64,000 nt of DNA. Origin: Annona cherimola. Lineage: Eukaryota; Streptophyta; Magnoliopsida; Magnoliales; Annonaceae. Made by a program: the position numbers and the translations under genes. The notes beneath the pieces were generated by a model. The model had not been told where the DNA came from. It worked only from the letters and a program-made list of their open reading frames with translations, and did not search any database. Positions 22,761 to 35,409 of this stretch are shown piece by piece (the stretch's first letter is position 1; each line of letters starts with the position of its first letter). Location: positions 50,583,174 through 50,647,173 of the forward strand of contig CM059975.1 in NCBI GenBank assembly GCA_030490835.1. Reading direction: 5' to 3'.

Positions 22761-23105
22761 TAGTGTTTTGAGAAAATTGTTCCTGCCTGTACCCACGAAT
22801 TATTCTCCTAAAAGAACATTCAATCTCAGGGTCAGCAACAAAGAGTTTTTCAGTTAGTTATTTTGCAAAGTTTTGGGTATGTGGGTGCATACAAAGATTA
22901 ACTAGCTAATTCAGAAAAATGAAAACAAATAAGAACGAGAGATGGAAAAGAAAGACAAAAATAAAATAAAATAATAAATAATAAATAAAAATAGATAGAG
23001 ACAAAAGACAGAAAGTAAAAAATAGACAAAAATAGATAGAGGAAAAAAACTAAGAAAAAAAATAAATAAAGTATCTTAAAAAAAATTTAAAGTAACGCCA
23101 AATTC

Positions 23106-23121
23106 TCTGGCAACGGCACCA
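23106..23121 (-). other. G primer binding site
   Basis: TGGTGCCGTTGCCAGA on the minus strand lies seven bases from the 5' LTR end. The leader between 22800 and 23105 is A-rich and noncoding. Confidence 0.7.
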
Positions 23122-23128
23122 AAATACT

Positions 23129-25850
23129 TGTTCGCAATCTCACCGCAAGTGCACCGGTCGTAGATTGTAGTATATAAATTATCGATCCATAGGGAATTCG
23201 GGACTATAAACTTTGCTTTTAAACGCTTTCGTGTCGGATATGGAGAGAATATAGCAAATAAAATAGAAAAGTGTGAAGAAAATATAGTAAATAAAATAGA
23301 AAAGAAATAGAAAAAACGGGAAGAGAAAATTGCAAATTAGAACAAGTGGAGAAAACGATGGTGCAAGTACCTAGGGTCTAAGATTTCACATGCATCTTTT
23401 GCAACGGGTAGTGGTATAATTATTTAATTTGGATATTGTTTGTTAAAGGAAAACAAACCCTAATTTATCCTTCCACTTTCTCTCGAAACCTACAAGGCGT
23501 ACCCTAATTTTTCTTAACCATCTATTCTCATGGGATTAAGTTAATTAGAATTCATTAAGTTTTGTGGTTTGTTCATGGAATTCCTCAAAGTCATCATGTC
23601 AATTCTCATGGTCTTAGATTTTCAGGTTTAATATCTTGATTATCGTATATTAGGTTTCCACCTCTCGGTTTCATCACCTAATAGATGGAATTATACTAAA
23701 GTACGGGCCAATGTACAAAGCAAGCATTAAAATCACAAGATATTAAATTAACAACAATATTTGCCATAAATAAATTAAAAACCCACACGACGCTACATTG
23801 TACGCATGCTACATCCTAAACCCTAGATTTAGGGTTTAGTCGAGCATGTTTAAGTCCAAAATAAAATTAAAATTAAAATCTATCTTAAACAAGCTAATTA
23901 AAATTAAAAAGGGAAAAGATAGAAAAACTTATTGGTTTGAAGCCCCGATGGTGTGTTAGCCGCTCCACGCAACTCGCCAATCCGCCTCTTTCCCGTGCCC
24001 TCCACCTTGCTCTCTCTCTCTCACTCTAAATTTTTCTCTCCCAAATTTATGCTGCTCGTTGGATTTTTTTTACCTCGCTGGATTTCTTCTCTCAAAATCC
24101 TCCTTCTGCCCGTTCATTTCTCTCCCTTATATAGCTGCTGAAGATTGTGCACAAGTGGGTCCCATCTTATTTAACGCAATCCCAATTGCGTTGCAATTGA
24201 TTGCGTAATTCAGCTTCATGTGGGCCCCATTAAACACAAATCTGATTGCGTAAAAACTGGAAGGTTGCAAGGGGTGCATGAATTAATGGAATTTCCTAGA
24301 TGAAAAATCTGGACGGTGATGGAGAGATGGACGGCTGCAATTTCTGGATGGGATTAAATGGTCAGAAATTTGGATTTTCTGAATGTGATTTAAGTGCTGA
24401 ATTTTGAATGTCCTGATCTTGTGGTGGTTGCATGGTTGATATGCTTGCTTGCTGAAATAAATGGACGGTTTGGGATTACTGCTTAATAAAAATGGATGGT
24501 GGATAATAATACATGGACAACTGCTGGACGGTGGAATTTTGCCGAAAAAATCCAAGCCGTTGATTTGCTAATGGGTGAATTTCTAGATAACTTTGGACGA
24601 TGGAAATCATATGCTATTTTGATTTGCTGAACGGCCTGGATCCAAATATTTGGCCGTTGATTTTCTGTATATGAAATTGACGGCTGGATGGATGATCTGG
24701 ATTTGTGGCCTGAAATAATGGACGCTGCTGATTAATCCTGGGCCCCACTGCAATGGATGGATTGGAAACGAACGACCTGAAATTATTCAATTTGCTGCTA
24801 AACAAATCAACGGCTCGGATAGCTGGATCAAATCTGGACGACATTGATTAATCCTTAAGGACGGTGCTGAACTGGTTGGGAAATTTTAGACGCATCTAAG
24901 GCAGTGGACGGTGCAGATTTTTTAAAATTTAGTGCATGGTATTTTGAATGGACCGCTAGAGAAAAGCTTCTTCTTGGATCAACGACTTGGATCTTGTTTT
25001 GCACTGATAGCTAATCTGCATGGTCACTAATTAAATGGACGGCCAGATCTTTCATTTGCTAGACAACTTGGTTAATCTTGCTGATTTGGACGGTCTTGAT
25101 TTGATCTGATCTGGACGGCCTGGATTTCTTGAATGCTTGGCCGCTCAACTAGATTGGATGGACTGAATTTTAATAGCTAATTGGCGGCTGTTCAAATGCA
25201 TGGATCTGGATTAACGGCCTAGATGGGTTTAAAATCTGGAAGTTGATTTGTTGCATGATTTGAACATGGAGAGAGATGGTTTAAATCATGAACGTGATGT
25301 CTGGTCCACTGATTGGACGGCTTGAATTTTTGGTAGCATCTTGGCTTCACTTCTTGGATTCCTGGGCGGAATAATCTGGACGGTTTAAAAAATCTGGTCG
25401 GTGCAATTTTGCTGGAACGGCCTGGATCATGGCTTGAATATTGGACGGCTGAGCTTGTATAAAAACTGGACGGCCAGATTTGATGATCTGATGGACGGCT
25501 GGATGGTGGAGATTTGCTGCTTAATTTCTGGAATAGACCGAACAGCTTGTGGGGCCCATTGTTTGAACTTACTGACGTGCATAAAAATATTTAAATCATT
25601 AATTCATCAACTTGATTAATAGGTTATTACTATAATAATTATTTCAAGTCTGTTTAATTTCATGGCAATAATTATAATGTAATTTCAAGCCAAAATATTA
25701 CAAAAATTATTTAAATAACTTGAAATTAATATTTAATACCAAAATGTTGCAAAATCATGTTTAACACCAAATTTCACATTAAACCCAATTAATTATCCGC
25801 CAAATTGGTATAAAATGGCCATAAAATATGTTATTAATTTTCACTTATCA
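23129..25850 (-). repeat. G right LTR, about 2.72 kb
   Basis: It is homologous to 16010-18687 along its length, with many small differences and short indels, so it is older than the E1-E3 insertions. The TATA box TATATAA is at 24133-24127 and the TGGACGG-rich U3 spans about 25500-24270. Confidence 0.85.
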
Positions 25851-27663
25851 ATAAGCTACCCCACTCATGACCTAGAATTAGCAGCAATGGTATTTGCCTT
25901 AAAAATTTAGAGATTACCTGTATGGAGCTAAATGCGAAATTTATACGGATCACAAGAGCCTTAAGTACATTTTTACTCAGAAGGAGTTGAACATGAGACA
26001 ACGAAGATGGCCTGAGTTACTTAACGACTATGATTTGGAGATTTTATACCATCCAGGTAAGACAAATGTGGTAGCTAATGCATTGAGCAGAAATGTCAGC
26101 ATAGCGCACCTTATCACTAAGGAGAAAGGTTTGCTTCGAGAAATAAGACAATTGGAATTGATTGTATGTCCTCTTGGAGTTCAGACGAGATTATCGTAAA
26201 TGAGCATACAATCGACGTTATTTGAACAGATTAAAACTGCGCAGCAAGAGGACACAAACCTACATACTCATGTGGAAAAGATGAAGAAAAAGGGGTTGAA
26301 TGAATTCGTTGTGGATGAGCAAGATATATATCGATACAAAGGTTGGTTATGCATACCTAATTCAAGAGAATTGAAGGAACAAATTCTCAAAGAAGCTCAT
26401 TTTTCACCATTTGCGATGCATCCGGGAAGCACGAAGATATATTAGGGTCTAAAGAAAGCATATTGGTGAAATAACATGAAAAGGGAGATCGCTAAATATG
26501 TATCAAAGTGCTTAACCTGTCAGAGGGTGAAGGCAGATCACCAACGGATGCCGGGAAAGCTTCAGTCTTTAGAAGTTCCCGAATGGAAATGAGATGACAT
26601 TACAATAGATTTTATTACAGGATTACCTATGACACAGGTCGAAAATGACTCTATATGGGTAATAGTGGATCAATTATCCAAGGTTACACATTTTATATCC
26701 ATAAAGAGAACTTATACAGCTGAAAGATTAGCTAAAGTGTATTACAAGGATATTGTACTACTCCACTGAGTGCCTAAGTCTATAATATCTGATCGAGATA
26801 CGACATTCACGTCTCGATTTTGAAAGAGGTTGCATGAAACCCTAGGCACCCAGCTAAAGTTTAGCACGACATTTCTTCCCCAGACCGATGGACAAACGGA
26901 GCAGGTAAATCAGATTATCGAGGATATGTTCCGTATGTGTACATTGGAATTCGGAGGATCATGGGATGAATATGTATCGATAGCGGAGTTCGCATACAAT
27001 AATAGTTATCAGGCTAGTGTTCAAATGACATCATTTGAAGCGTTATATGGACGATGGTGTCGAACATCGCTAAACTGGGAGGAAGTTGGAGAGAAGAAGC
27101 TTGCCTCAAACTTGTCTCAGTGAATGACAGACAAAGTACAGGTTATTCACCAGTGTATACTCACAGCCAAGAGTCGGCAAAAGAGTTACACAGACTGCAA
27201 GAGAAGGGATTTGAATATCCAAAGTCGGCGAACATGTTTTTATGAAGGTCACACCATTCAAAGGAGTCAGGAGGTTTGGGAAAAGAGGCAAGTTGAATCC
27301 CAGGTTTATTGGGTCATTTGAAGTGTTGGAGAAAATTGAGAAGTTAGCTTATAGAATAGCATTACCTCCAGCCCTAGCTTTAGTCCATAATATTTTTCAT
27401 ATTTCTATATTGAGAAAGTATGTTCCAGATCCAACACATGTGCTAGTAGCAGAGAACCTACCAATTCAAGATCACTTGAATTATGAGGAAAGACCTGTTA
27501 GGATTCTGGATCATAAATTGCAAAAGCTTCGGAATAGAGAAATGGAGTACGTTAAAGTTCAATGGAATAGATATTCCGAAAGGAAGAGGTAGAAAGAAAG
27601 TATCCCCGGTTATTCCAAAAGTAGTCGATTTCGGGACGAAACCTATTATAAGAGGGGAAGGAT
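25851..27663 (+). pseudogene. T pol remnant: RNase H, integrase and C-terminal chromovirus tail
   Basis: The conceptual product starts in RNase H ([39 protein letters not shown]). The integrase zinc region follows ([20 protein letters not shown]), then the integrase core (ISDRDTTFTSRF, PQTDGQTEQVNQIIEDM) and a tail (NIFHISILRKYVPDPTHVL) typical of Tekay/Del chromoviruses. Several in-frame stops (for example 26197, 26443 and 27121) and a frameshift near 27200 make it dead. Gag, protease and RT are missing on the left, where G begins. A polypurine run (AAGAGGGGAAGGAT) at 27650-27663 abuts the LTR. Confidence 0.9.
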
Positions 27664-30600
27664 TGTAATAACCAGACCCAAGTAGGACTCATATAATTGC
27701 ATTTAAAGTGTAATGCATGACTTATGTATGAAATGATTGAATTTTGGATGATTTTCATGAATTTATGAATTTTGCAAACCCTATCTTGCAATTAAGAATG
27801 GTGACTAAGATTAATCGCCAAAGCCCAATATGAGTCAAGATGACTAAAGGGGCTTAATGAGGATTACAACATGCTAATGTGGTATGAATATTTATTTTAA
27901 TTTTCATGATTTAATTAAGGGAGATTAAAATGAAAATTATGGAATTGTGTTGAAAATCATAGGAAATTCATAACTTTACGCCTACAAGGCGAAATGAGAT
28001 GAAATTTTAAAGGTAAGCTCATGATTTTGGGCTCAATCTTTTAAGTGGATTGAATTAAGGCACTAGTGATGAGATTAAGGTGATAATTATTTATTTTTAA
28101 TCTCACACTCCAAAAAAAATTTCAAAAGTTCATAACTTGACGTAGGAACGTCGATTTGAGATGAAATTTGAAACGATGACATAAAATTATGAAATCTATG
28201 GAATGAGTGAATTTGATTAAGCTAATTACCATGGAAAAATAGTTAATTAAAAAAGGTACCTAGCATTGACTTTGTGTACCCTAGACTACCATAGTATTTA
28301 ATAAAAAGTATTTTTGAAAATGACATATTTAAATGCTATGCAAGGTGTCAAAAATTCAGTGGAATGAGCTGGATTTTTAAGAATTATTTAAAGTTCAAAT
28401 CCATGGAAAAGTCAAGGATTAAATGCTTGGGCTAATTGCCTAATATCTAGCTCAAAGGGAGCATAGATTATGTGGCAAGCGCATGGGACGCCCAAGGGCA
28501 ATATGGGCATGAAATGTGATTTTTAAAAATCCTAAAAAATATATCTAAGCTGCCTAATGTCTAGGGGAAGTAAATGGATGTGTAAATGCTAGTGGACAAC
28601 AATGCAATGCATAAATGCATGGATTTTGAGGATTTTTGTAAAATATAAAATGCATATTTTACATGGATATAAAAATGACATGTCATCAAGGGTAGAATTA
28701 AATTACCCTCATGACATGTGGCAAATGGGTCCCACTAGCTGGTTAAAAAAATCATAAAAGAGATGGATATGCTTGGAACGTGCAAAGTAAGAAAGGAGGG
28801 AGAAATTTCCTAAATTTGCTAAGTTTTGAGCAAACCCAAGGCACGTCCAAACCAGCAAGGGGAAAGGGAAAAAGGAGAAGAAAAAGAGGAAGAAAAAGGA
28901 GGAGAAAAAGAAGAGGAACCAAGCACCTCAAGTTGGAATCAAGTTAGGTTTGATTCAAGTAAGTGAAATCTATGTTTTGAATCACTTAAATCAAGTTTTT
29001 CTCTCTCAATTCATGAGCCATGAATATGGTTCATAAATCACTCTTAAAGTATGATTTATGATGCCTTAATATGAGTATTGAATGATTCTTGAAAGATTTA
29101 AATGAAATCAAGGGTACAAGAGAGTGAAAATGGAAGTTTAGGTTGGATTTTGAGATAAAAACCAACTTGGAAAATCTCAAAACCCTAAACTAAGTTGTTG
29201 TATGATTTAAGCATGTTTATTTGTATGTAATTCATATTATTTTGAATTACATATGATGATTTAAACATTGGTTGATAATTTTAGCAAATATGAAACCCTA
29301 ATATTCAAGAAATGACCCGATTTCTACATTTTGGGTTAAAAATGATAAAACAAAGTTCTTAAATTGTTTATGGATGAATTTTAGGGTAAAGTACCCTAAA
29401 TTAAGGACCCTTTGGATGGCCAAAGTGGGATGGATTAATTTTCCCTAAATCTGATTTTTTTAGGGTATCTTTGAGGGACGTCCAAATGAGAGCCAAAATG
29501 GATAATTTTCATATGATATTTGTTGCTGTTTTGATAAGATGATTTATGAATTTTATGGAGGGTAAAATACCCTATGTTTAATGTACTTTGAGTGTCCAAA
29601 AGGGTCTAAAAAGATTAGCCCTAAATCTGATTTTATGGACATATGTTTGGACACTTCAAAATGGGTCAAATGGATACCCTATATGCATGAATATATTGCT
29701 GTTATGGAAGCCAAAGAATTTTGGATTTTTAAATATGTGATAATACCCTAAATTTGGGTTAAGAAAAACATGTTTAGTTTCTGGAAATTATGACTTAAAA
29801 ATCTGTAATGATTTCAGTCATGAAAGAGGCGTTGAAATACATGTGTCTTAACATGGCTGTTTTGGAAATCAGTGATAAAGGAATTAAAAATCCAAAATTA
29901 AACCCTAAAGTATATGTTAATTAAGGGGTTTAATGATGATGAAAATGGGTGGAAGTTCCTGTGTTAAGAAAATTTAAGAGACACATAAAGTATGTGTTGT
30001 ATGTTGAACATATGTGAAGCTTATGTGTGAATGGATGATATGTGACTTATGTGAATTTTCTAAAATGTAAAATATGCATGAAAATGTGATAACATGCATG
30101 AGGAAGTTTTTGTATGATTAAGGATTAAATTATCTCAATTTTTGAGATTTATTTATGAAGTTTTAAAACGTCATTTATATGCTTAGAATGAGCATAGACG
30201 TAGGAAAAATGGAAAATGCATGAAAAATGGTTAATGGGAGATACAAATTTTCATATGTTGAGATATGAATGTATGCTATGTGTTTACCCTAAATATGCGA
30301 TTAAAACACATTATGGAAAGTATAGAATGAATGCTATGATTGCATAAGTGTCTGTCTTGTATGTATGATCGACTTGAAAATCCAAGTTGATTATGAATAA
30401 TATGGATTATGGGATTGGAAAACTAAGTGAATGCAAGCAAATGACTTGTTATAAATGCAATTCTATGTTTATGTATAGGCAAGGGCAAAGAAGTTAATGA
30501 GGAGGAAAGCTAAGCAAGAAAAGTAAGCAAGAAATTTTCTAAAATGCTTTGTTTTATCAAATGTGATAAAATGTTTATCAATGATGTTCTAACTGTTTAT

Positions 30601-31665
30601 ATGAGTTAGCAAATGAATGATTTTAATTCTTTATAAATTGTTTAAGGATGACCATTTCTTGTATAAATGAGTATTGAAATGTTATTTCTATTGAAATAAA
30701 TGAATTGCTTATTGCTTTTCAAGTACTTGTGATAAATGATGAATTCATGATTTATGAATGAAAAATCATGCTAGCATGTCAAATCATGTTTATGAAAGAA
30801 GCATGAGCACAAAAGCATGAGGTCCACCTCAAAGGTGTAAGAGGACCGAGTGTCCCCCTTTGGTGCTACCAAGTCGCTAAGGTGGCCGAGGCCCGGCGGC
30901 GCCTTCCTGGATTGGGAGAAAGGATGAAAGTTGATGGTTGCCTAGCTAGCTTCTATCTAAAGGAATGACATAATTTTAAATGATGCATCGCATTGTTTAT
31001 GACATACCTTGGATGGGTATGAGAAGCATGTTTAAAGATATACCCTCGAGCGGGTACAAAGTTGCTTTACATGAATGATTTATGAAAAAGTTTCTACTCC
31101 ATTGGTAGTTGATCACTTGGTAAGTATCTTCAATCAAATGGAGGGAAATGCATTTATATGAATTGCCTTGAAAATGAATTGCCTGATAATCTATAGCTTG
31201 CTTATTGAGTTTCGACTCACAGTTTTTTTTTCCAAATCCTAAAGACTGATGAAGGAGAGAACCATGCAAGGAGCACAGGTGGAGATTCAAGGAAAAAATA
31301 AATTTCTACAAGTTCCTGTGATTGACTCTATGACTTTGTATGGTTTTATGTTAATGACATTGTTGATTAATTGAATGATGTATACAGCTTATGACTATGT
31401 GATGATATGACTATAAATAGCGAAAAAAATTTATGGTCAATTATTGAGGATGTTTCATTATGAAATGGTTATGTATGGAAATTTATGAGATAATGTGTGT
31501 ATATTTCAAATGGAATATATAAAACGATTTAAACTCCTAAGGACTTAAGATAAAAAGGGATAAATGTCCAAAGGACTAACTAAGTGACAGGGCAATAATC
31601 CTGATCACACTTACCAATCGATTGATCTTGGAGTAAGGTTGTGACGCTCGGGCTGGGGCGCCACA
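27664..31665 (+). mobile_element. T LTR copy B (3' LTR), 4.0 kb
   Basis: It follows the T pol and polypurine tract and runs TGTAATA...GCGCCACA. ACTAA at 31666-31670 follows, against ACCAA beside copy A, so the T target duplication may be preserved with one change. Copy A lacks about 600 bp corresponding to roughly 30005-30605. Sampled stretches differ from copy A at several percent, so the insertion is old. No credible gene is seen in it. Confidence 0.85.
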
Positions 31666-31684
31666 ACTAAAGAGATCTTTTGAA

Positions 31685-32007
31685 ATGGCATCCCAATCAA
31701 CTTCCACCCCTATATTTGCCGAGGGCCAATCTTTCACAAGACTGCCTCTATTTGATGGGACTAACTTCAGTTATTAGAAGTTGAGAATGAAACAATTGAT
31801 CATGACTACGGATATTGATTCTTGGATTGCTATCCAAGATGATGTTGTGTTTCCTATTGATGAAAGAGCCTCCACATGGTCTGAGGAGGAAGTAAGAACC
31901 ATTAAAAGCAAGGCAAAGGCCTTGAACTCCCTCTTTTGTGCATTAACGGCATCCGAGTATGATAGAGTATCCTCATGGCGAACCGCTAAAGAAATATGGG
32001 ACACTCT
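31685..32007 (+). pseudogene. C0 copy B gag, N-terminal part
   Basis: It matches the E1 Gag N-terminus ([20 protein letters not shown]). A stop replaces the Trp codon of the YWKLR motif near 31775. The frame is then open to EIWDTL, where E2 inserted. Confidence 0.85.
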
Positions 32008-33638
32008 TGTTGAAAACATGTGGAAAACAAGTTAAATCTATGTTTTGATGATTAACAAATCAATTTGAGTAAGTCTTAGCTACTAACATGTTTGTGGAAA
32101 TGTTTAAGGCATATACACTTGAAGAAAATAAAGCATGGAAGACCAAGTCGTAGTCCAAGTCGACTCCAAGATCGACTTCAAAAAGCCCAAACTGTCCAGA
32201 GTTGAAAATGGGAGAAGAACAAGTGAAGTCGCAGGCCAAGTCGACTCCAGGTGCGACTTAGGAAACCAAGTCGCAGACGAAGTCGACTCCAGCATCGACT
32301 TCAAGCATCCAGAGTTGAAAAAGTGGAAACGGACATGACGAAGTCGCAGGCGAAGTCGACTCCAGGTGCGACTTGGGCGAAGTCAAAAACGAGGTCGACT
32401 CCGACTTCGACTTGAGGAGTTCAGACTTGAAGATTGAAGTTTCAATCTTATTCCAAGGATCCATTTGGACTTTATCAAATCCAAATAAGATGCAAAGTTC
32501 ATTCTCAAAAAGCAACTGAAGTTTCTTGAAGATCAAAAGCTAAGATTCATATTCAAAGTTCAAATCAAGTCTATCAAGTCCAAAGCTAATCTTCAAGCTT
32601 ATTCCAAATGAAGCAATACCCAAGTCATGAAGACCAATTTAACAAAGTTCAAGCCAGTTCAAGAAGATCAAGGTGTTCTTGCAAAAGACCACGCCAAGTC
32701 GCAACCCAAGTTGACTCCAGGATCGACTTGAGTTGAGGACTGAAGGCCAAGTTGACCCAGACTCGGACTTGGAAATCTGAAGAACTGGAGTCGCACACGA
32801 GGTCGACTCCAGGTGCAACTTGGAAGCCAAGTCGCAGGCCAAGTCGACTCCACATGCGACTTGGGTCGCAACGGTCGGAATTTATTCGAACGTTGGCGCA
32901 TTAAATGCGCGCCACCTACCCTCTAACGTTCGGATTCCCTCCAAAATTATAAATAGCATTCATGGTGGACGAGGGAAGTAGCTGAGAATCATTAAGTGTG
33001 CTTAACTCCTATATTCAAGAGCTCTAAAGAGATCAAGCCATTCAAGGAGGAAGAACTTCACTTCAAGTTGCAAGAGCTATATTTTAGAATCTTCAAAGCC
33101 ATTACAACAAGTTCTTCTCTGCGCCAAAACTGCTACTACACAACTGTAAAGTGTAGTTTTCTTATTGTTTCATTTGTTTGTGTTGAACTTGATTTAGTTT
33201 GAGGAACTAAGATCAAGTGTAAGCAAAGTAGTGTGTGATTGAAATGTAACTCATCACCTACTTGTGCTGTAATTTGTTGATGCCCCCTAGAGGTGGAATC
33301 TAGAAGAGAGCAAGAGGCTCTGGTTGTATATGCCCCCTAGAGCTAGAATCTAGAAGAGAGCAGTGACTCTAATTGTATTGAGAGAATACAATAGTGGAAC
33401 CCAAGTCACAAGGAGTGTGAGCTTGGAAGAGTGGAGTAGGGAGGTTGCCCGAACCACTATAAAAATTCTTGTCTGCCGGATTTACATTTCTGCTCTCTAC
33501 ATTATATTGCTTTCCATTTCGTTTCTTCACTAAGGGGATTAGATTAATCCGGGGTAAAGTTTCTGTTTAAGTTGTAAATTTTTAATTACCCAATTCACCC
33601 CTCCCCTCTTGGGTTTTGCCATCAACTCGGGACCAACA
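32008..33638 (+). repeat. E2 5' LTR
   Basis: U3 holds GTCGAC clusters (about 32150-32410 and 32750-32860). A TATAAAT box at 32948-32954 is followed by R/U5 with two hairpin units around GCCCCCTAG (33280-33365). Its first bases are TGTTGAAAAC against TGTTGGAAAC in the 3' LTR. Confidence 0.93.
32948..32954 (+). promoter_or_regulatory. E2 LTR TATA box
   Basis: TATAAAT follows the GTCGAC clusters. The 3' LTR has it at 39715-39721. Confidence 0.6.
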
Positions 33639-33640
33639 AG

Positions 33641-33652
33641 TGGTATCAGAGC
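33641..33652 (+). other. E2 primer binding site
   Basis: TGGTATCAGAGC lies two bases after the 5' LTR and matches the initiator tRNA-Met type. Confidence 0.92.
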
Positions 33653-33686
33653 AGGTCTTTGAGTTAAACCAAAGAGATCTATTGAT

Positions 33687-35387
33687 ATGGCATCCCAATC
33701 GATTCCCGTTCCCGCTTCCAAGTGGACCGAAGAGGAAGTAAGAACTGTAAAGAGCAATGCTAAAGCTATGAACTCACTATTTTGTGCTCTTACAGCTTCC
33801 GAATATGATAGAGTATCATCTTGTCTAACCGCTAAAGAAATATGGGATACTTTAACATCCATTTATGAAGGAACCTCTCAAGTCCAAGGGACTAGGAGAA
33901 ATATTTTGATAGGAGAATTCGAAAACTTTAGAATGTTAGAAACAGAAAATATTTCTGAAATGTTTGCTAGATTCTCTAAAATTACTAACGCCTTGAAAGG
34001 TCTTGGAAAAGTTATTTCTGAATCCGAGCAGGTTATGAAGATACTAAGAGCTCTACCGGATTCATGGACTCCAAAGATTACAGCTATTGAAGAAGCCAAA
34101 GACCTCAACACCCTAAAGCTAGAAGATCTAATTAGCTCATTAATGTCACATGAGCTAATTAAGAGAAGAAACGAAGAGAATCATAGAGGCAAGAAAATCA
34201 TTGCATTAAAAGTTGTACGCAAATCTGAAGAATCTACCTCCTCGTCTAATAATGGTGATGAAGATATCGCACTTCTTACTCGCAAGTTTCGAAAATTTGT
34301 GAGAAAAGAAAAGAACTTCAAAGACTTCAAAGAAAGACCACAAAGAGAGAAGAAGAAGGAGGTTACAAAATGCTACAGATGCGGGGGCATAGGACATATG
34401 CAAGCTCAATGTCCTACACCGGAAGAAAGGCCAAAGGAGAGCCATGAAAGCAGAAAATTCCAAAGGCCACGAGGAAGAGGCATGTTCGTCAACGAGGAGA
34501 CTTCATCAACATGCAGTTCCTCAACCGACGACAATGATGCAGCCAACTGTGCGAGAATTTGCTGCATGGCACGAATCGAGCAAGAAGAAGAAGACTTGCT
34601 ATGTCTAAACACAACGGAAGTTTTGGAAGAACAATCTACCTCAACAAAATGCACAAGTAATGAAGAGGTAACTTCCAAACCTTGCTATTCTCAATCAAGT
34701 TATTCTTCTTTTCATGATTGCCTCAAATGTGCTGAATTAGAAGAACTACAAATTGCTTATGATTCATTATATGAGGAAATTAAGAGGCTAGGAAACAAGC
34801 TGTCATTGAAGAGACAACAGTGCAACTTTGTTATTGTTGAAAATGGAAAACTAGCTGAAAAATCAGCAAAACTGAAAGAAGAAAATGAGTCACTGTTGAA
34901 AGAGGCAGAAAAATTGAAAAAGGAGAACAAATCATTAAATGAATCATTAGGAAAGTTCTCTAATCCAGGAGAAAGTGTGAAGATGTTTCTGAACATGACC
35001 TCACAAAAGGATAAAAGAGGTCTTGGGTACAATACATTTGAGCAAAAAGAAAGTGGCAAATCAAATGTGCCAAAACTTGGAAAATATCAAGCTAAAACTG
35101 CACCAATTTATAAGCCACAAAAGAAAAATGTTATGTGGATTAAAAGACCAACTTTTGAACCAAAATGCAATTGGAGGCCTACTCCTAGACTACCAATGGC
35201 CTGCAATTTCTGTAATAAAATGGGTCATAAAGCTTACAAGTGTAACTTCAAGAAGTTATATGACCATGGTGCAAAGCTAGTTTGGGTTCCAAGGAACACA
35301 AGATTTGGGCTTTCTAAGTTAGAATTACAAAGATTGAATCATTTTACTAACCCAAATGGACCCATAAAATGGGTACCAAAGAGATGA
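33687..35387 (+). CDS. gag: E2 gag with an N-terminal in-frame deletion
   Basis: The 566-residue frame matches E1 Gag but lacks 52 residues (E1 11-62). MASQSIPVPA joins straight to SKWTEEEV, at a GCTT microhomology. The first CCHC knuckle (CYRCGGIGHMQAQC), the coiled coil (LKEENESLLKEAEKLKKEN) and the second knuckle ([14 protein letters not shown]) remain. The lost part covers the conserved [14 protein letters not shown] motif, so particle assembly may be impaired. The candidate intron donor is after codon 327. Confidence 0.9.
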   Translation: MASQSIPVPASKWTEEEVRTVKSNAKAMNSLFCALTASEYDRVSSCLTAKEIWDTLTSIYEGTSQVQGTRRNILIGEFENFRMLETENISEMFARFSKITNALKGLGKVISESEQVMKILRALPDSWTPKITAIEEAKDLNTLKLEDLISSLMSHELIKRRNEENHRGKKIIALKVVRKSEESTSSSNNGDEDIALLTRKFRKFVRKEKNFKDFKERPQREKKKEVTKCYRCGGIGHMQAQCPTPEERPKESHESRKFQRPRGRGMFVNEETSSTCSSSTDDNDAANCARICCMARIEQEEEDLLCLNTTEVLEEQSTSTKCTSNEEVTSKPCYSQSSYSSFHDCLKCAELEELQIAYDSLYEEIKRLGNKLSLKRQQCNFVIVENGKLAEKSAKLKEENESLLKEAEKLKKENKSLNESLGKFSNPGESVKMFLNMTSQKDKRGLGYNTFEQKESGKSNVPKLGKYQAKTAPIYKPQKKNVMWIKRPTFEPKCNWRPTPRLPMACNFCNKMGHKAYKCNFKKLYDHGAKLVWVPRNTRFGLSKLELQRLNHFTNPNGPIKWVPKR

Positions 35388-35409
35388 GATTTACCTGTTT
35401 ATTTTTCAG
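34668..35409 (+). other. Candidate coding intron (exitron) joining E2 gag to pol
   Basis: The 742-bp interval starts GAG|GTAACT and ends TTATTTTTCAG. It contains the gag stop and the second knuckle. Its length is 1 modulo 3, so removal puts gag in frame with pol. Confidence 0.68.

Larger units (their letters stand above)
15887..25850 (-). mobile_element. G: Athila/Tat-like gypsy element with gag and protease only, LTR-leader-LTR tandem form
   Basis: In minus orientation the order is 5' LTR (25850-23129), primer site, leader, decayed gag and protease, long noncoding stretch, LTR (18687-16010), then a second primer site and about 120 bp of leader. Leader sequence outside the left LTR is not expected of a simple insertion and points to recombination between elements. 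No RT, RNase H or integrase is seen between protease and the 3' LTR, so the element is non-autonomous. The right LTR abuts T pol in its RNase H region. Confidence 0.8.

Noticed and set aside
501..31665. One complete T element from LTR A to LTR B with everything else nested inside
   Set aside because: C0 gag, not a T primer site and gag, follows LTR A. Duplication of the locus explains the order better, though the matching ACCAA/ACTAA flanks made it tempting.
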